DNA of 64,000 bases from assembly GCA_900100325.1 (NCBI GenBank), contig LT629697.1:2601423-2665422 (forward strand), read 5' to 3'. Every line of letters starts with the position of its first letter. Within the stretch, counting starts at the first letter, position 1. A program made the position numbers and the translations under genes. Positions 40,166 to 50,946 of this stretch are shown here, one piece after another. Origin of the DNA: Frankineae bacterium MT45 (GTDB taxonomy: Bacteria > Actinomycetota > Actinomycetes > Mycobacteriales > Jatrophihabitantaceae). The notes under the pieces are model-generated. The model made no database searches, had not been told where the DNA came from, and saw nothing but the letters and a program-made list of their open reading frames with translations.

Positions 40166-40371
40166 TCGCCGCCCTTCTGGACGAACGACCGGACGAAGTC
40201 TTCGGCGTTGGTCTCCAGGACGTCATCGATCTCGTCGAGGATCGCGTCGACGTCCTCGGAGAGCTTCTCGTGCCGCTCCGCTACTTCGCTGGTGGTCTCT
40301 TCCAGGTCCGCGTCCTCGACGGCGTCGGGTTGACGCTGGGGACGGCTCTGGCCGCTGTCATGAGTAGGCAT
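40162..40371 (-). CDS. pup: Prokaryotic ubiquitin-like protein Pup
   Basis: A 69-residue disordered tag protein. The middle holds the Mpa-binding helix ([22 protein letters not shown], quoted in part: [19 protein letters not shown]) and the C-terminus is [12 protein letters not shown]. It ends in Gly-Gly-Glu, so it needs no deamidation by Dop before ligation, unlike the Gly-Gly-Gln form of mycobacteria. The ATG at 40371 has GGGAG six bases upstream. Coupled to prcB. Confidence 0.98.
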   Translation of the reverse strand: MPTHDSGQSRPQRQPDAVEDADLEETTSEVAERHEKLSEDVDAILDEIDDVLETNAEDFVRSFVQKGGE

Positions 40372-40400
40372 CTTCAACTCCCTTTGATATGAGCGGTTCC

Positions 40401-40406
40401 ACCCTA
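40401..40406 (-). promoter_or_regulatory. Candidate -10 box (TAGGGT) of pup-prcBA
   Basis: TAGGGT on the minus strand overlaps the dop stop codon (TAG). It lies 29 bases before the pup ATG, giving a leader of about 23 nt that includes the GGGAG ribosome site. Pup and the core subunits could thus be made apart from mpa and dop. Confidence 0.5.
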
Positions 40407-41951
40407 GCGCGGACCGAGCAGGGCATCGATGAGCGAAGTCGCGTCCGGGCAGCGGTCGAGCAGTTCGCCGACGTGGCTGCGGGTTCCGCGCAGTGGTTCA
40501 AGGGTGGGGACACGGACCAGCGATTCACGCCCCACGTCGAAGACCACCGAGTCCCAGGACGCGGCCGCGATCGACTGTCCGTAGCGCCGTAGGCACTCGC
40601 CGCGGAAGAAGGCCCGGGTGTCCTCGGGTGGGGTGTTCATCGCCGCCACGCTGGAGTCGGGGTCGATGAGCGTCTTCATGGCGCCTCGGGCGACCAGCCG
40701 GTGGAAGAGACCCTTGGCCGGGCGCACATCGCTGTACTGCAGGTCGACCAGCTGCAACTGGTGGGAGTCCCACTCCAGGCCGTCGCGCTCCCGATACCCC
40801 TGCAGCAGGCGCAGTTTGGCCACCCAGTCCAGCTCGTTGGCCAGGCTCATCGGGTCGCTGCCGAGTACCGCCAGCAGCCGCTCCCAGCGGGCCAGCACGT
40901 CGACGGTCTGCGAGTCCGCATCCGGTCCGCAGCGGTCGTCGATGAACTTCTTGGCCCGGTCGAGGTACTCCTCCTGCAGCTCGAGCGCCGTCATCGTGCG
41001 GCCGTCGGCCATCGTGATCAGGTGCTCGAGCGACGGGTTGTGCGAGATCTGATGGAGTTCCCGTACCGGCTGGGCGATCGTCAGGTCATCAGCCAGGTAG
41101 CCGTCCTCGATCATCGCCAGCACCAGGGAAGTGGTGCCCACCTTCAAGTACGTCGACGTCTCGGAGAGGTTGGCGTCGCCGATGATCACGTGCAGCCGCC
41201 GGTAGCGATCGGCGTCCGCGTGCGGCTCGTCCCGGGTGTTGATGATCGGGCGCTTGAGCGTGGTCTCCAGCCCGACCTCGACCTCGAAGAAGTCGGCCCG
41301 CTGGGAGATCTGAAAACCCGACTCGCGCCCGTCCTGGCCGATCCCGACCCGGCCGGCGCCGCAGATGACCTGGCGGGTGACGAAGAACGGGATGAGATGC
41401 CGCACGATTGCGTTGAACGGCGTCGAACGGCTCATCAGGTAGTTCTCGTGCGCCCCGTAGGAGGCGCCCTTGTTGTCGGTGTTGTTCTTGTAGAGGTTGA
41501 TCTGCCCGTTGAGGCCAGGCGCCGCCGCGACCCGGCGCACCGCCTCGGCCATCACCAGCTCGCCGGCCTTGTCCCACCGGACGATGTCCAGCGGGGAGGT
41601 GACCTCGGGCGTCGAGTACTCCGGGTGGGCGTGGTCGACGTAGAGCCGGGCGCCGTTGGGCAGGATGACGTTGGCCATCCCGGTGTCCTCTTCGGCGTCG
41701 ATGAACTCCTGGGCCACCGAGCCGGTACCGAGGTCGAACCCGCGGGCATCACGCAGCGGCGACTCCTCCTCGAAGTCCCACGCGGCGCGGCGGGCCCGGC
41801 TGGCCGGCAGCCCGTTGGAGTACGCGTTCACGACCTGGGCCGACAGGAGCATGGCGTTGGCATGCGGCTGTCCGGGCACGCTCACGCCGTACTCGACCTC
41901 GGTGCCCATCACCCGGCGGACGCCGACCGACGCTGCCGGGGTTTCAGTCAT
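40404..41951 (-). CDS. dop: Pup deamidase/depupylase Dop
   Basis: A 515-residue PafA paralogue that removes Pup from proteins and, where Pup ends in Gln, deamidates it. The nucleotide site is [14 protein letters not shown]; the catalytic Asp lies in [16 protein letters not shown] (about Asp106); the Dop-specific insertion (about residues 40-85) is present. Since Pup here ends in Glu, only the depupylase role would be needed. It lies 12 bp after mpa. Confidence 0.97.
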   Translation of the reverse strand: MTETPAASVGVRRVMGTEVEYGVSVPGQPHANAMLLSAQVVNAYSNGLPASRARRAAWDFEEESPLRDARGFDLGTGSVAQEFIDAEEDTGMANVILPNGARLYVDHAHPEYSTPEVTSPLDIVRWDKAGELVMAEAVRRVAAAPGLNGQINLYKNNTDNKGASYGAHENYLMSRSTPFNAIVRHLIPFFVTRQVICGAGRVGIGQDGRESGFQISQRADFFEVEVGLETTLKRPIINTRDEPHADADRYRRLHVIIGDANLSETSTYLKVGTTSLVLAMIEDGYLADDLTIAQPVRELHQISHNPSLEHLITMADGRTMTALELQEEYLDRAKKFIDDRCGPDADSQTVDVLARWERLLAVLGSDPMSLANELDWVAKLRLLQGYRERDGLEWDSHQLQLVDLQYSDVRPAKGLFHRLVARGAMKTLIDPDSSVAAMNTPPEDTRAFFRGECLRRYGQSIAAASWDSVVFDVGRESLVRVPTLEPLRGTRSHVGELLDRCPDATSLIDALLGPR

Positions 41952-41963
41952 GGATCGCGCTCA

Positions 41964-43709
41964 TCAGAGGTACTGACCGGTGTTTCCGATGGTGTCGATG
42001 GAGCGGCCGGCTTCGGAGCCCTTGCCGGAGACCAGGGTGCGGATGTAGACGATCCGCTCACCCTTCTTACCCGAGATGCGGGCCCAGTCGTCCGGGTTGG
42101 TGGTGTTCGGCAGGTCCTCGTTCTCACGGAACTCGTCGACGCAGGCGGCCAGCAGATGCTGCATGCGCAGGCCACGCTGTCCGGTGGTGAGGAGGTCCTT
42201 GATCGCCATCTTCTTGCCGCGGTCGACGATGTTCTGGATCATCGCGCCCGAGTTGAAGTCCTTGAAGTACAAGGTCTCCTTGTCGCCGTTGGCGTAGGTG
42301 ACCTCGAGGAAACGGTTCTCCTCGGACTCGGAGTACATGCGCTCCACGGTGTGCTGGATCATGCCGCTGACCGTGGCCGGGATGCTGCCGCCGTGCTCGG
42401 CTAGGTCGTCGGCGTGGATCGGCAGTGTGTGGGTGATGTACTTGGAGAAGATGTCGCGGGCCGCTTCGGCGTCCGGTCGCTCGATCTTGATCTTCACGTC
42501 CAGACGCCCCGGACGCAGGATGGCCGGGTCGATCATGTCCTCGCGGTTGGAGGCGCCGATGACGATGACGTTCTCCAAGCCCTCGACGCCGTCGATCTCG
42601 CTCAGCAACTGCGGGACGATCGTCGTCTCCACGTCGGAGGAGACCCCTGAACCGCGGGTGCGGAAGATCGAGTCCATCTCGTCGAAGAAGACGATGACCG
42701 GAGTCCCCTCGCTGGCCTTCTCACGGGCGCGCTGGAAGATGAGGCGGATGTGCCGCTCCGTCTCGCCGACGTACTTGTTGAGCAGCTCCGGGCCCTTGAT
42801 GTTCAAGAAGTACGACTTCGCGTGCCCGTCACCCTCGGCTCCGCGGACGCGCTGCACCTGCTTGGCCAGCGAGTTCGCGACAGCCTTCGCGATGAGCGTC
42901 TTGCCGCAGCCGGGAGGGCCGTAGAGCAGGATGCCCTTCGGCGGACGCAGCTCGTGCTCGCGGAAGACGTCGGCATGCAGGAACGGCATCTCGACCGCGT
43001 CACGAATGGCGTCGATCTGCTTGGCCAAGCCACCGATGTCTGAGTAGTCGATGTCGGGGACCTCTTCGAGGATCAGCTCCTCGACCTCGCTCTTGGGGAT
43101 GCGCTCGTAGGCGTAGGACGAACGCGTCTCAACCAGCAGGGAGTCGCCGGCCTTGATCTTCTGCGAACGCAGCGTCTCGGCGAGGTGGACGACCCGCTCC
43201 TCATCGGTGTGGCCGACGACGAGCGCCCGGTCGCGACCCTCGAGGATCTCCTTCAGCGTGACGATCTCGCCGACCCGCTCGAAGCCGCGGGCGGCGACGA
43301 CGTTCATCGCCTCGTTGAGCATCACTTCCTGGCCGTACTGCAGGTCGGCCGCGGTGACCTCCGGTGAGACGGCGACCCGCAGCTTGCGGCCGCTGGTGAA
43401 GATGTCGACGGTGCCGTCCTCGAAGAGCTCCAGGAAGACGCCGTAGCCGCTCGGCGGCTGGGCCAGCCGGTCGATCTCTTCCTTGAGGGCGATCATCTGA
43501 TCACGGGCCTCGCGCAGTGTGCTGGCGAGACGATCGTTACGGTCAGTGAGGCTCGCCACGCGGGCCTGAGCTTCGCTCAGCCGCTCCTCCAGGGCACGGA
43601 CGTGGCGGGGTGAGGCGGCAACCCGCTCACGCAGCAGCTGCAGCTCCTCCTGGAGCTGCAAAATCTCCGCCGTGTCACGTCGGGCGAACTCGTCGGACTC
43701 GTGAGCCAT
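41964..43709 (-). CDS. mpa: Proteasome-associated AAA ATPase Mpa/ARC
   Basis: A 581-residue ring ATPase that binds Pup and feeds substrates to the 20S core. Coiled coil at about residues 10-85, then OB domains, AAA Walker A GPPGCGKT (264-271), Walker [12 protein letters not shown], and second region [14 protein letters not shown]. The C-terminus ends NTGQYL; the penultimate Tyr motif docks into PrcA. ATG 43709 has GGAGG eight bases upstream. First gene of the mpa-dop operon. Confidence 0.98.
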   Translation of the reverse strand: MAHESDEFARRDTAEILQLQEELQLLRERVAASPRHVRALEERLSEAQARVASLTDRNDRLASTLREARDQMIALKEEIDRLAQPPSGYGVFLELFEDGTVDIFTSGRKLRVAVSPEVTAADLQYGQEVMLNEAMNVVAARGFERVGEIVTLKEILEGRDRALVVGHTDEERVVHLAETLRSQKIKAGDSLLVETRSSYAYERIPKSEVEELILEEVPDIDYSDIGGLAKQIDAIRDAVEMPFLHADVFREHELRPPKGILLYGPPGCGKTLIAKAVANSLAKQVQRVRGAEGDGHAKSYFLNIKGPELLNKYVGETERHIRLIFQRAREKASEGTPVIVFFDEMDSIFRTRGSGVSSDVETTIVPQLLSEIDGVEGLENVIVIGASNREDMIDPAILRPGRLDVKIKIERPDAEAARDIFSKYITHTLPIHADDLAEHGGSIPATVSGMIQHTVERMYSESEENRFLEVTYANGDKETLYFKDFNSGAMIQNIVDRGKKMAIKDLLTTGQRGLRMQHLLAACVDEFRENEDLPNTTNPDDWARISGKKGERIVYIRTLVSGKGSEAGRSIDTIGNTGQYL

Positions 43710-43915
43710 GGGGGCCACCTCCCGTTTGTGGTGCGCGAAAACTCACCCTACACATCGGAACGTATCTGGTCGCGCGGTCGGGTCTAGTGTTGAAGAACGC
43801 ACGGCATCGAAGGCAGCTGCCGAGGCCCACTTGCATCAACTCTGCCGCCGAAATCGGCAGCTGCGTCGACCGGCTCAGCGGCCGGCCGAACGGCTCGAGA
43901 AGGAGAAAGCTCGCT

Positions 43916-44191
43916 GTGACTGAACCGCTTCGCGTCTGGATCGATCAGGACCTCTGCACCGGTGACGGGCTCTGCGTCCAGTACGCGCCGGAGGTCTTCG
44001 AATTCGACGTGGACGGCCTCGCGTACGTCAAGGACGGCGACGGGGAACTCCTCGCGGCGGCCGGCGCGCGGGTGGACGTGCCCGGCAACCTGCGGCTGGA
44101 CGTCATCGACTCGGCGAAGGAGTGCCCGGGCGACTGTATCCACGTCGAGCGGGCCGCCGACGGCGTCGAGATCGCCGGCCCGGAAGCCTAG
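43916..44191 (+). CDS. Ferredoxin (3Fe-4S/4Fe-4S type)
   Basis: A 91-residue small iron-sulfur protein. It reads VWIDQDLCTGDGLCVQYAPEVFEF, with a Cys-x5-Cys pair, and a second group in AKECPGDCIHVE, the pattern of actinobacterial ferredoxins that serve cytochromes P450 and other oxidases. There is an extra Cys in CPGDC. A GTG start at 43916 follows AGGAG. It is divergent from mpa; the redox partner is not in the window. Confidence 0.9.
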   Translation: MTEPLRVWIDQDLCTGDGLCVQYAPEVFEFDVDGLAYVKDGDGELLAAAGARVDVPGNLRLDVIDSAKECPGDCIHVERAADGVEIAGPEA

Positions 44192-44225
44192 AAGGGCGCT
44201 AGCGGGGCTCGGGCAACCCGCCGTC

Positions 44226-45224
<999 letters not shown>

Positions 45225-45294
45225 CTACGGGCGTCCGAGCTGAGAACCAGTTGTGTCGGGGGTACTCCGTGACGCGCTTTCGCGTCGCGACCGA

Positions 45295-45300
45295 TAGCGT
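45295..45300 (+). promoter_or_regulatory. -10 box (TAGCGT), leaderless, lepB-like gene
   Basis: TAGCGT, six bases, then the GTG at 45307. Confidence 0.6.
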
Positions 45301-45306
45301 TGCGCC

Positions 45307-46002
45307 GTGAGTTCCAGGACGAAGCCGGTGAGCCGTTTCCGGTCCTCCTATCCTGGCGAGTCCGCGCGATCGCGATTCAGGCGTCCCCGTCACGCCGCTC
45401 AGCGCACGCAGGCCCGGCATCGCAAGCCGGTCGAGAACGATCTGACGAAGCCCAGCCATCTGATGCGCTACGTCTTGCTGGCCGCGGTCACCGTCTTGGT
45501 CGCCGTCGGTATCCGCAGCTACGCGGTCCAGCTCTTCTTCATCCCCTCGGCCTCGATGGAGCCCACGCTCTGCGGCGGGAACTGTCCCGCCGGCAACGAT
45601 CGGATCCTGGTCAACAAGATCGCCTACAAGATCGGAACGCCCGACCACGGTGACATCGTCGTCTTCGCCCGACCGCACATGCTGGACGGCCAGACTCCGG
45701 ACAAGGATCTGGTGAAGCGGGTCATCGCGGTGGCCGGCGACACGATCCGCTGGAACGGACGGACACTCTGGCTCAACGACATCGAGCAGCACGAGTCCTA
45801 CGTCAACCCCGTCTGCAACAACAGTTTCGGGGCGACCTCGACGCCGGGTTCGGTGACGGTGCCGGCCGGCGACGTCTTCGTGATGGGTGACAACCGCTGC
45901 GACTCGACGGACAGCCGCGTCTTCGGCCCGATCCCGGTCTCGACGGTGGTCGGGAAGGCGTTCATGATCGTCTGGCCGGCTCATCGGATTCGGCTGCTCT
46001 AG
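45307..46002 (+). CDS. lepB: Signal peptidase I
   Basis: A 231-residue membrane protease that removes Sec signal peptides. A basic N-terminal 50 residues precede the membrane helix (YVLLAAVTVLVAVGIRSYAV). The nucleophile Ser is in IPSASMEPTL and the general base Lys in DLVKRVIAVAGD; the later boxes GDIVVFARP and FVMGDNRCDSTDSR are present. Two cysteines in the loop after SMEPTL and others may form disulfides outside. It is divergent from trmI. Confidence 0.95.
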   Translation: MSSRTKPVSRFRSSYPGESARSRFRRPRHAAQRTQARHRKPVENDLTKPSHLMRYVLLAAVTVLVAVGIRSYAVQLFFIPSASMEPTLCGGNCPAGNDRILVNKIAYKIGTPDHGDIVVFARPHMLDGQTPDKDLVKRVIAVAGDTIRWNGRTLWLNDIEQHESYVNPVCNNSFGATSTPGSVTVPAGDVFVMGDNRCDSTDSRVFGPIPVSTVVGKAFMIVWPAHRIRLL

Positions 46003-46060
46003 CTGGCTGCCTTATCGCGCCTGGAGCGCGCCGCCGGGAAGAATTGTCGGAGGGCTGACT

Positions 46061-46066
46061 TACGCT
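46061..46066 (+). promoter_or_regulatory. -10 box (TACGCT), leaderless, RecB-like gene
   Basis: TACGCT, seven bases, then the ATG at 46074. Confidence 0.6.
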
Positions 46067-46073
46067 CGACGGC

Positions 46074-47114
46074 ATGAACGCAACCGAGGCGCCCGCCGGC
46101 TCCAGTGCAGCGGATGCCACTCTCATCGGCACCGGTCAACCGCTCCAGACGGATGCGCTCGGGCTCGCCCAGACGGACACCACTGAGCTGCCCGAGGCGA
46201 TCGTGGGCTCGCTCTCGCCGTCGCGGGCGGCTGACTTCAAGGCCTGCCCCCTGCTGTACCGCTTCCGGACAATCGACCGGATTCCCGAGCCGCCGTCGAG
46301 TGCCGCGGTTCGAGGCACGGTCGTCCACGCCGCGCTGGAGGCGCTCTACGACCTTCCGGCGACCCAGCGCACCGTCACCGCCGCTCAGGAGTTGGTGACG
46401 CCCTCGTGGCAGCACGTCGTCGAGCAGAACCCCGAGGTTGAGGCGCTCTTCGCCGAGGACGGCGACGGCTCGGCGCTGCGCGACTGGCTGAGCTCCGCGC
46501 GAGCGCTGGTCGCCAACTACTTCGCGCTGGAGGATCCGACGCGCCTGGAGCCGGCGGCGCGGGAGGAGTTGGTCGAGGTCGTCCTTGACGGGCTGCGGCT
46601 GCGCGGCTACATCGACCGGGTCGACGTCTCCAACGCCGGTGACCTGCGTGTCGTCGATTACAAGACGGGCAGCACCCCGCGGGAGGCCTTCGAGGCGAAG
46701 GCGCTCTTTCAGATGAAGTTCTACGCGCTGGTGCTCTGGCGGACGCGGGGCACGGTCCCGAAGCAGCTGAAGCTCATCTACCTCGCCGACACCGACACGC
46801 TCACCTACTCCCCGGACGAGCAGGAGTTGGAGCGTTTCGAGGCGACGGTACAGGCCATCTGGGCGGCCATCGCCCGGGCGACGGTGAAGGGCGACTTCCG
46901 GCCGAATCCCAGCAAGCTCTGCAATTGGTGCGAGCACCAGTCCCGCTGCCCGGCCTACGGGGGTACGCCCCCGCCGTTCCCGTACGACGCGTTGAGCCGC
47001 AGCCAGGGCGACCGCCGCATCGAGAATGCGACCGCTCCAGCGGACGGCGTCGAGCCCGCCGCCGTCTCTCCAGCGGTCGCCGCCGCCAACCTGCAGGTGG
47101 TCGAGGGCGACTAG
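46074..47114 (+). CDS. RecB-family (PD-(D/E)XK) nuclease with Fe-S motif
   Basis: A 346-residue Cas4/RecB-like exonuclease. The opening SLSPSRAADFKACPLLYRFR carries the first Cys; the nuclease core is RGTVVHAALEALYD, GYIDRVDV and LRVVDYKTGS (D...D-x-K); the C-terminal Cys cluster LCNWCEHQSRCPAYG completes a likely 4Fe-4S site. It matches the gene near Rv2119 beside trmI in mycobacteria. Its stop overlaps the stop of the convergent HAD gene. Confidence 0.93.
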   Translation: MNATEAPAGSSAADATLIGTGQPLQTDALGLAQTDTTELPEAIVGSLSPSRAADFKACPLLYRFRTIDRIPEPPSSAAVRGTVVHAALEALYDLPATQRTVTAAQELVTPSWQHVVEQNPEVEALFAEDGDGSALRDWLSSARALVANYFALEDPTRLEPAAREELVEVVLDGLRLRGYIDRVDVSNAGDLRVVDYKTGSTPREAFEAKALFQMKFYALVLWRTRGTVPKQLKLIYLADTDTLTYSPDEQELERFEATVQAIWAAIARATVKGDFRPNPSKLCNWCEHQSRCPAYGGTPPPFPYDALSRSQGDRRIENATAPADGVEPAAVSPAVAAANLQVVEGD

Positions 47115-47780
47115 TCCCCGGCCGCGGCGGCGCGGAGGTCGACAAGCGCCTCCAGCCGGGCGACCGTGAGGTCGGCGAGCGAGGCGTGCAGGATGCGGGT
47201 CGGAGCAGTCTCGATCGGTACCGCGTGCGGGATCGCGATCACGACGCAGCCGGCGGCCTCGGCCGACGCGACGCCGGTCGGTGAGTCCTCGATGGCGATG
47301 CATTCGCCCGGATCGACCCCGAGCCGGGCCGCCGCAGTGAGGTACGCCTCGGGATGCGGCTTGCCGTCGAGCACCTGATCGCCGGTGACGACCGCGGCGA
47401 AGGTCCCTGGCGGGAGTTGCGAGATCATCGTCTGGGCGAGGCTGTCGTACGACATCGTCACCAGAGCTAGCGGGAGGTCATGCCGCCGCAACTCGGCGAG
47501 CAGGTCGACCGCGCCCGGCCGCCAAGGCATCTCCCGCCGGGCGGCGGCCACCACGCGCTCGAGGAGTCGCTCGACGATCTCGATGGGTTCAAGCGGCACC
47601 GGACCATGCACCCGGATGTACTCGGCCGAGGTGATCAGGGCATTCCCGACCAGCGCGTGGGCATGTTCGTCGCTCCAGGTGCCGCCGAACTCGGCGACGA
47701 TCTCGTACTCCGCCTCGATCCAGTACGGCTCAGTGTCGACGAGCGTGCCGTCCATGTCGAAGAGAACGGCGGCCAGCGGC
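47111..47780 (-). CDS. HAD family phosphatase
   Basis: A 222-residue HAD-like hydrolase. Motif I is VLFDMDGTLVDTEPYW, motif II LALVTMSYDSLA, motif III within DGKPHPEAYLTAA, and motif IV AIEDSPTGVASAEAAG. Beta-phosphoglucomutase-like phosphatases share this form; the substrate is unknown. TAGGCT lies seven bases before the ATG. It is divergent from the PAC2 gene. Confidence 0.93.
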
Positions 47781-47787
47781 ATATCAC

Positions 47788-47793
47788 CGAGCC
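47788..47793 (-). promoter_or_regulatory. -10 box (TAGGCT), leaderless, HAD gene
   Basis: TAGGCT, seven bases, then the ATG at 47780. Confidence 0.6.
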
Positions 47794-47842
47794 TACCGAG
47801 CCCATCGGGCCGGATATGCGCCACCGACGGGCTACCCGGTCG

Positions 47843-47848
47843 TAGGCT
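47843..47848 (+). promoter_or_regulatory. -10 box (TAGGCT), leaderless, PAC2 gene
   Basis: TAGGCT, six bases, then the ATG at 47855; it is divergent from the HAD box 49 bp away. Confidence 0.6.
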
Positions 47849-47854
47849 GGGTGA

Positions 47855-48754
47855 ATGATCGACGTAACCGAGGGCACCGACGGTTGGCCGAAGCTCAACG
47901 ACGCCGTACTCATCGCCGCGTTCGAGGGATGGAACGATGCCGGGGACGCCGCGACCGGGGCCGTCGAGCATCTCGAACTGATCTGGAACGCCTCCCCGTT
48001 GACCGCGCTCGATCCCGATCATTACTACGACTTCCAGGTGAACCGCCCGACCGTCTCCACCATCGACGGCGTGACCCGCCGCGTCGAATGGCCGACCACC
48101 CGCCTGTCGGTCTGCCGCCCGCCCGAAGCAGATTTCGACGTGATCCTGGTGCGGGGAATCGAGCCGAACATGCACTGGCGGCAGTTCTGCGACGAGATTC
48201 TCGGCGTCGTGCACGCCCTCGATGTCCGGATGGTGGTGACCCTCGGTGCGCTGCTCTCAGATTCGCCGCACAGCCGCCCGACCCAGGTGACCGGCAGCTC
48301 CTACGATTCGGAATCCGCTGAGAAGTACGGGCTAGAGCAGTCCAAGTACGAGGGGCCGATCGGCATCGTCGGGGTACTGCAGGACGCCTGCGTGGCGGTC
48401 GGGATACCGGCGATCTCGTTCTGGGCCGGCGTGCCGCACTACGTCTCCCAGCCACCGAACCCGAAGGCCGCGCTGGCGCTGCTGCACCGCGTCGAGGAGG
48501 TGCTGGACATCCCGGTGCCGCTGGCCGAACTTCCGGCGCAGGCCGACGAATGGCAGAAATTGGTTGACGAGATGGCCGCCGAGGACGACGAGGTCACCGA
48601 GTACATCCGCAATCTGGAGGAGCGCGACGACGAGATCGATCGCGGTGAACTTCGTGAGATCTCAGGCGATTCGATCGCCCGCGAGTTCGAGCGGTATCTC
48701 CGACGGCGTGATCGAGGTGGCGGGTTCGGCAGCACCGGGCCGATGAGCGGCTGA
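47855..48754 (+). CDS. PAC2 family protein
   Basis: A 299-residue protein of the PAC2 (proteasome assembly chaperone 2-like) family. It reads VLIAAFEGWNDAGDAATGAVEHL at the start and VRGIEPNMHWRQFCDEI and VVTLGALLSDSPHSRP in the middle; the C-terminal third is an acidic helical tail. The eukaryotic name does not prove a role in proteasome assembly in bacteria, but the gene lies a few kilobases from prcBA, as in mycobacteria. Function in bacteria unknown. Confidence 0.92.
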   Translation: MIDVTEGTDGWPKLNDAVLIAAFEGWNDAGDAATGAVEHLELIWNASPLTALDPDHYYDFQVNRPTVSTIDGVTRRVEWPTTRLSVCRPPEADFDVILVRGIEPNMHWRQFCDEILGVVHALDVRMVVTLGALLSDSPHSRPTQVTGSSYDSESAEKYGLEQSKYEGPIGIVGVLQDACVAVGIPAISFWAGVPHYVSQPPNPKAALALLHRVEEVLDIPVPLAELPAQADEWQKLVDEMAAEDDEVTEYIRNLEERDDEIDRGELREISGDSIAREFERYLRRRDRGGGFGSTGPMSG

Positions 48755-48784
48755 TCGCTCTACGTCCTTACCAACATCAGCGCC

Positions 48785-48874
48785 CGATCGGTCGTTGCCA
48801 GCATCTGTTCGCGATCGGTCGTTGACAGCATCGGCGCACGATCGGTCGTTGCCAGCATCTGTTCGCGATCGGTC
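48785..48874. repeat. 27-bp tandem repeat, 3.3 copies
   Basis: Units beginning CGATCGGTCGTTG start at 48785, 48812 and 48839, with a 9-base partial at 48866. Units 1 and 3 are identical; unit 2 differs at about six positions. It sits between the convergent PAC2 and mshC genes, ten bases from the mshC stop. Units abut with no spacers, so this is not a CRISPR array. Confidence 0.9.
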
Positions 48875-48883
48875 TCGCGAGGA

Positions 48884-50116
48884 TCAGAGCGCGATCCCCA
48901 GGAGCGCATCGATGGCCTCGGCGCCCTCACCGGAGGCTACGGCCGAACCGGACGAACCCGTTCCAGCCGCCACCTGATCGGCCCAGCGGTCAGCCGCGGC
49001 GATCGCCGATACGGTGTCCAAGTCATCAGCCAGGTGGCTGCGCAGCCGGGCGATCAACTCCTGGTCCTGCTCGACGCTGGCCGCCTTCGCGGCGGCCCGC
49101 CAGTTCACCAGACGCCCCTCGGCCGTGCGCAGCCGCCCGCCCGTCCACTCACGATCGGCCCGGTAGTGCCCGTCCAGCAGGGCTAGGCGGATGGCCATCG
49201 GGTCGACTCCGGCGTTGCGCAGCTTGGAGACGAAGACGAGATTCCCCCGTGATTTGCTCATCTTCTCACCATCCAGCCCGATGAGCCCGGCGTGCACGTA
49301 GTGGGTGGCGAACGGGTGCTGCCCCCGTAGTGACTCGGCGTGCGCCGCTGAGTGCTCGTGATGCGGGAAGATCAGGTCACTCCCCCCGCCCTGCACATCG
49401 AAGCCCATCCCGAGCCGGTTCAGCGCAATCACGGAACACTCGATGTGCCATCCCGGGCGGCCGGCGCCGATCGAGGTGTCCCAGAACGGCTCGCCCGGCC
49501 GGATTCCCCGCCAGAGCAGGGAATCCAGCGCGTCCCGCTTGCCGGCCCGCTCCGGGTCGCCGCCGCGCTCAGCGAAGAGTCGCAGCATCGTCTCCCGGTC
49601 GCAATTGGATTCGTAGCCGAAGTTGGGTGCGCTGGTGATGTCGAAGTAGATGTCCTCGTCGACGTGATAGGCCGCGCCCGTCGCGAGCAGTTCCGTGATC
49701 GCCTCAGTGATCTCGGTGACCGACTCGACGGCGCCGATGTACTCGTCCGGCGGCAGTACCCGCAGCGCGGTCATGTCCTCGCGGAAGAGAGCGATCTCTC
49801 GCTGGGCCAGCACGACCCAGTTCTCACCGGTGTGGGCGGCGCGCTCCAGCAGCGGGTCGTCGACGTCGGTGACGTTCTGGACGTAGCGGACGGCGAGGCC
49901 GGCGTCACGCCACTGACGCTGAATGAGGTCGAAGGCGAGGTACGTCGCGGCGTGTCCGAGGTGCGTGGCGTCGTAGGGGGTGATCCCGCAGACGTACATA
50001 CGCGCCAACTGGCTCGGACGGCTGGGGCGAAGACTCGCGGTTGCGGTGTCGAAGATGCTCAGCGGCTGGGACGGGCCGCTGATCCGGGGAACGGGGTAGC
50101 TGGACCAAGACTCCAT
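48884..50116 (-). CDS. mshC: Cysteine:GlcN-Ins ligase MshC
   Basis: A 410-residue cysteinyl-tRNA-synthetase-like ligase that joins cysteine to GlcN-inositol in mycothiol synthesis. It reads [23 protein letters not shown] (HIGH-like HLGH), [22 protein letters not shown] and the KMSKS motif [12 protein letters not shown]. Length and the gap at the tRNA-binding region favour MshC over CysS. The box TAGGTT lies six bases before the ATG at 50116. Confidence 0.95.
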   Translation of the reverse strand: MESWSSYPVPRISGPSQPLSIFDTATASLRPSRPSQLARMYVCGITPYDATHLGHAATYLAFDLIQRQWRDAGLAVRYVQNVTDVDDPLLERAAHTGENWVVLAQREIALFREDMTALRVLPPDEYIGAVESVTEITEAITELLATGAAYHVDEDIYFDITSAPNFGYESNCDRETMLRLFAERGGDPERAGKRDALDSLLWRGIRPGEPFWDTSIGAGRPGWHIECSVIALNRLGMGFDVQGGGSDLIFPHHEHSAAHAESLRGQHPFATHYVHAGLIGLDGEKMSKSRGNLVFVSKLRNAGVDPMAIRLALLDGHYRADREWTGGRLRTAEGRLVNWRAAAKAASVEQDQELIARLRSHLADDLDTVSAIAAADRWADQVAAGTGSSGSAVASGEGAEAIDALLGIAL

Positions 50117-50122
50117 GTATCC

Positions 50123-50128
50123 AACCTA
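50123..50128 (-). promoter_or_regulatory. -10 box (TAGGTT), leaderless, mshC
   Basis: TAGGTT, six bases (GGATAC), then the ATG at 50116. mshC thus probably has its own promoter apart from the upstream operon. Confidence 0.6.
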
Positions 50129-50169
50129 TCCGGTAGGAAATAGGAAGCCGACACGACCTCGCCCATCAG

Positions 50170-50946
50170 CTACATCGGCGGCCAGGGAATGGCCGGCCAG
50201 TCGGGCGACGGCTCCGGGTGCTGCCCCGACTCGATGAGCGCCGTGATGCGCCGGCTGGTCTGCCGGACCTCACGGGTGGTGAGGAGTTCGCTGAGCCGCT
50301 CCCCCAGGTCGCCGCCCATCTGCTCGCGCAGGTGCACCAGCTCCTCGATCGCCACGTCGGTGAGCTGGTCGCCGGCCCACTGCCAGAGAATGGTGCGGAG
50401 TTTGGGCTCGCGGTTGAAGCTCACCCCGTGGTCGATCCCGTAGATGTGCCCGGACGTCGTCGGCAGCAGGTGACCACCCTTGCGGTCGGCGTTGTTGATC
50501 ACGGCGTCGAAGACCGCGATCTCCCGCAACTGCTCGGAGCGTCGGGTGCGGAGCAGGCCGATGAGGTCGACCTCCTCGTCGGTGTCGATCCACAGCTGCA
50601 CCATCCCCGGCCCGGCCGGTCCGTCACGGTAGAGCGTCGGCGGGACGACCAGCCAGCCACTGGCCGCCGATAGCTCGTAGGCGGCCACCTCCCGTTCGGC
50701 GAGGGTGCCGTCGGGGAAGTCCCAGAGCGGTCGCTCCCCGGAGACAGGCTTGTAGACGCAGGCCGCCTCGACGCCGTCCAGACTCACCCCGCAGTACAGC
50801 GTCGCATTCGAGGCGTCGACCAGCCGCCCCTCGATGCTCAGGGTGCCGTGGGCCAGGAGATTCAGCGCCTCCTCGACGGCCATCGTTCGCGCAGGCGTCA
50901 GCTCCGGCTCCTCCGGTGGCGCGGCGTCGCTGCGGAACTCACTCAT
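50170..50946 (-). CDS. SCO1664-like kinase-fold protein
   Basis: A 258-residue protein of an actinobacterial family with distant likeness to PI3/4-kinase folds. It reads ACVYKPVSGERPLWDFPDGTLAEREVAAYELS (quoted in part: YKPVSGERPLWDFPDGTLA), then IAVFDAVINNADRKGGHLL and HIYGIDHGVSFN, where the N-N-A-D-R-K-G-G and D-H-G segments resemble catalytic and metal loops. It overlaps the DUF3090 gene by 8 bp. Activity unknown; a kinase role is inferred. Confidence 0.85.
   Translation of the reverse strand: MSEFRSDAAPPEEPELTPARTMAVEEALNLLAHGTLSIEGRLVDASNATLYCGVSLDGVEAACVYKPVSGERPLWDFPDGTLAEREVAAYELSAASGWLVVPPTLYRDGPAGPGMVQLWIDTDEEVDLIGLLRTRRSEQLREIAVFDAVINNADRKGGHLLPTTSGHIYGIDHGVSFNREPKLRTILWQWAGDQLTDVAIEELVHLREQMGGDLGERLSELLTTREVRQTSRRITALIESGQHPEPSPDWPAIPWPPM

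Noticed and set aside
40701-42404. 567-codon open frame on the plus strand
   Set aside because: It is antisense to dop and mpa, which are certain by motif; no family-like sequence is seen in it.
48785-48874. Possible CRISPR array
   Set aside because: The 27-bp units abut directly with no unique spacers, and no cas gene is present. The RecB/Cas4-like protein at 46074 is the mycobacterial-type neighbour of trmI.
48795-48977. 60-codon open frame with SVRDRSLTAS-type repeats
   Set aside because: It is made by reading through the 27-bp DNA repeat and then antisense to mshC; no ribosome site or family likeness.
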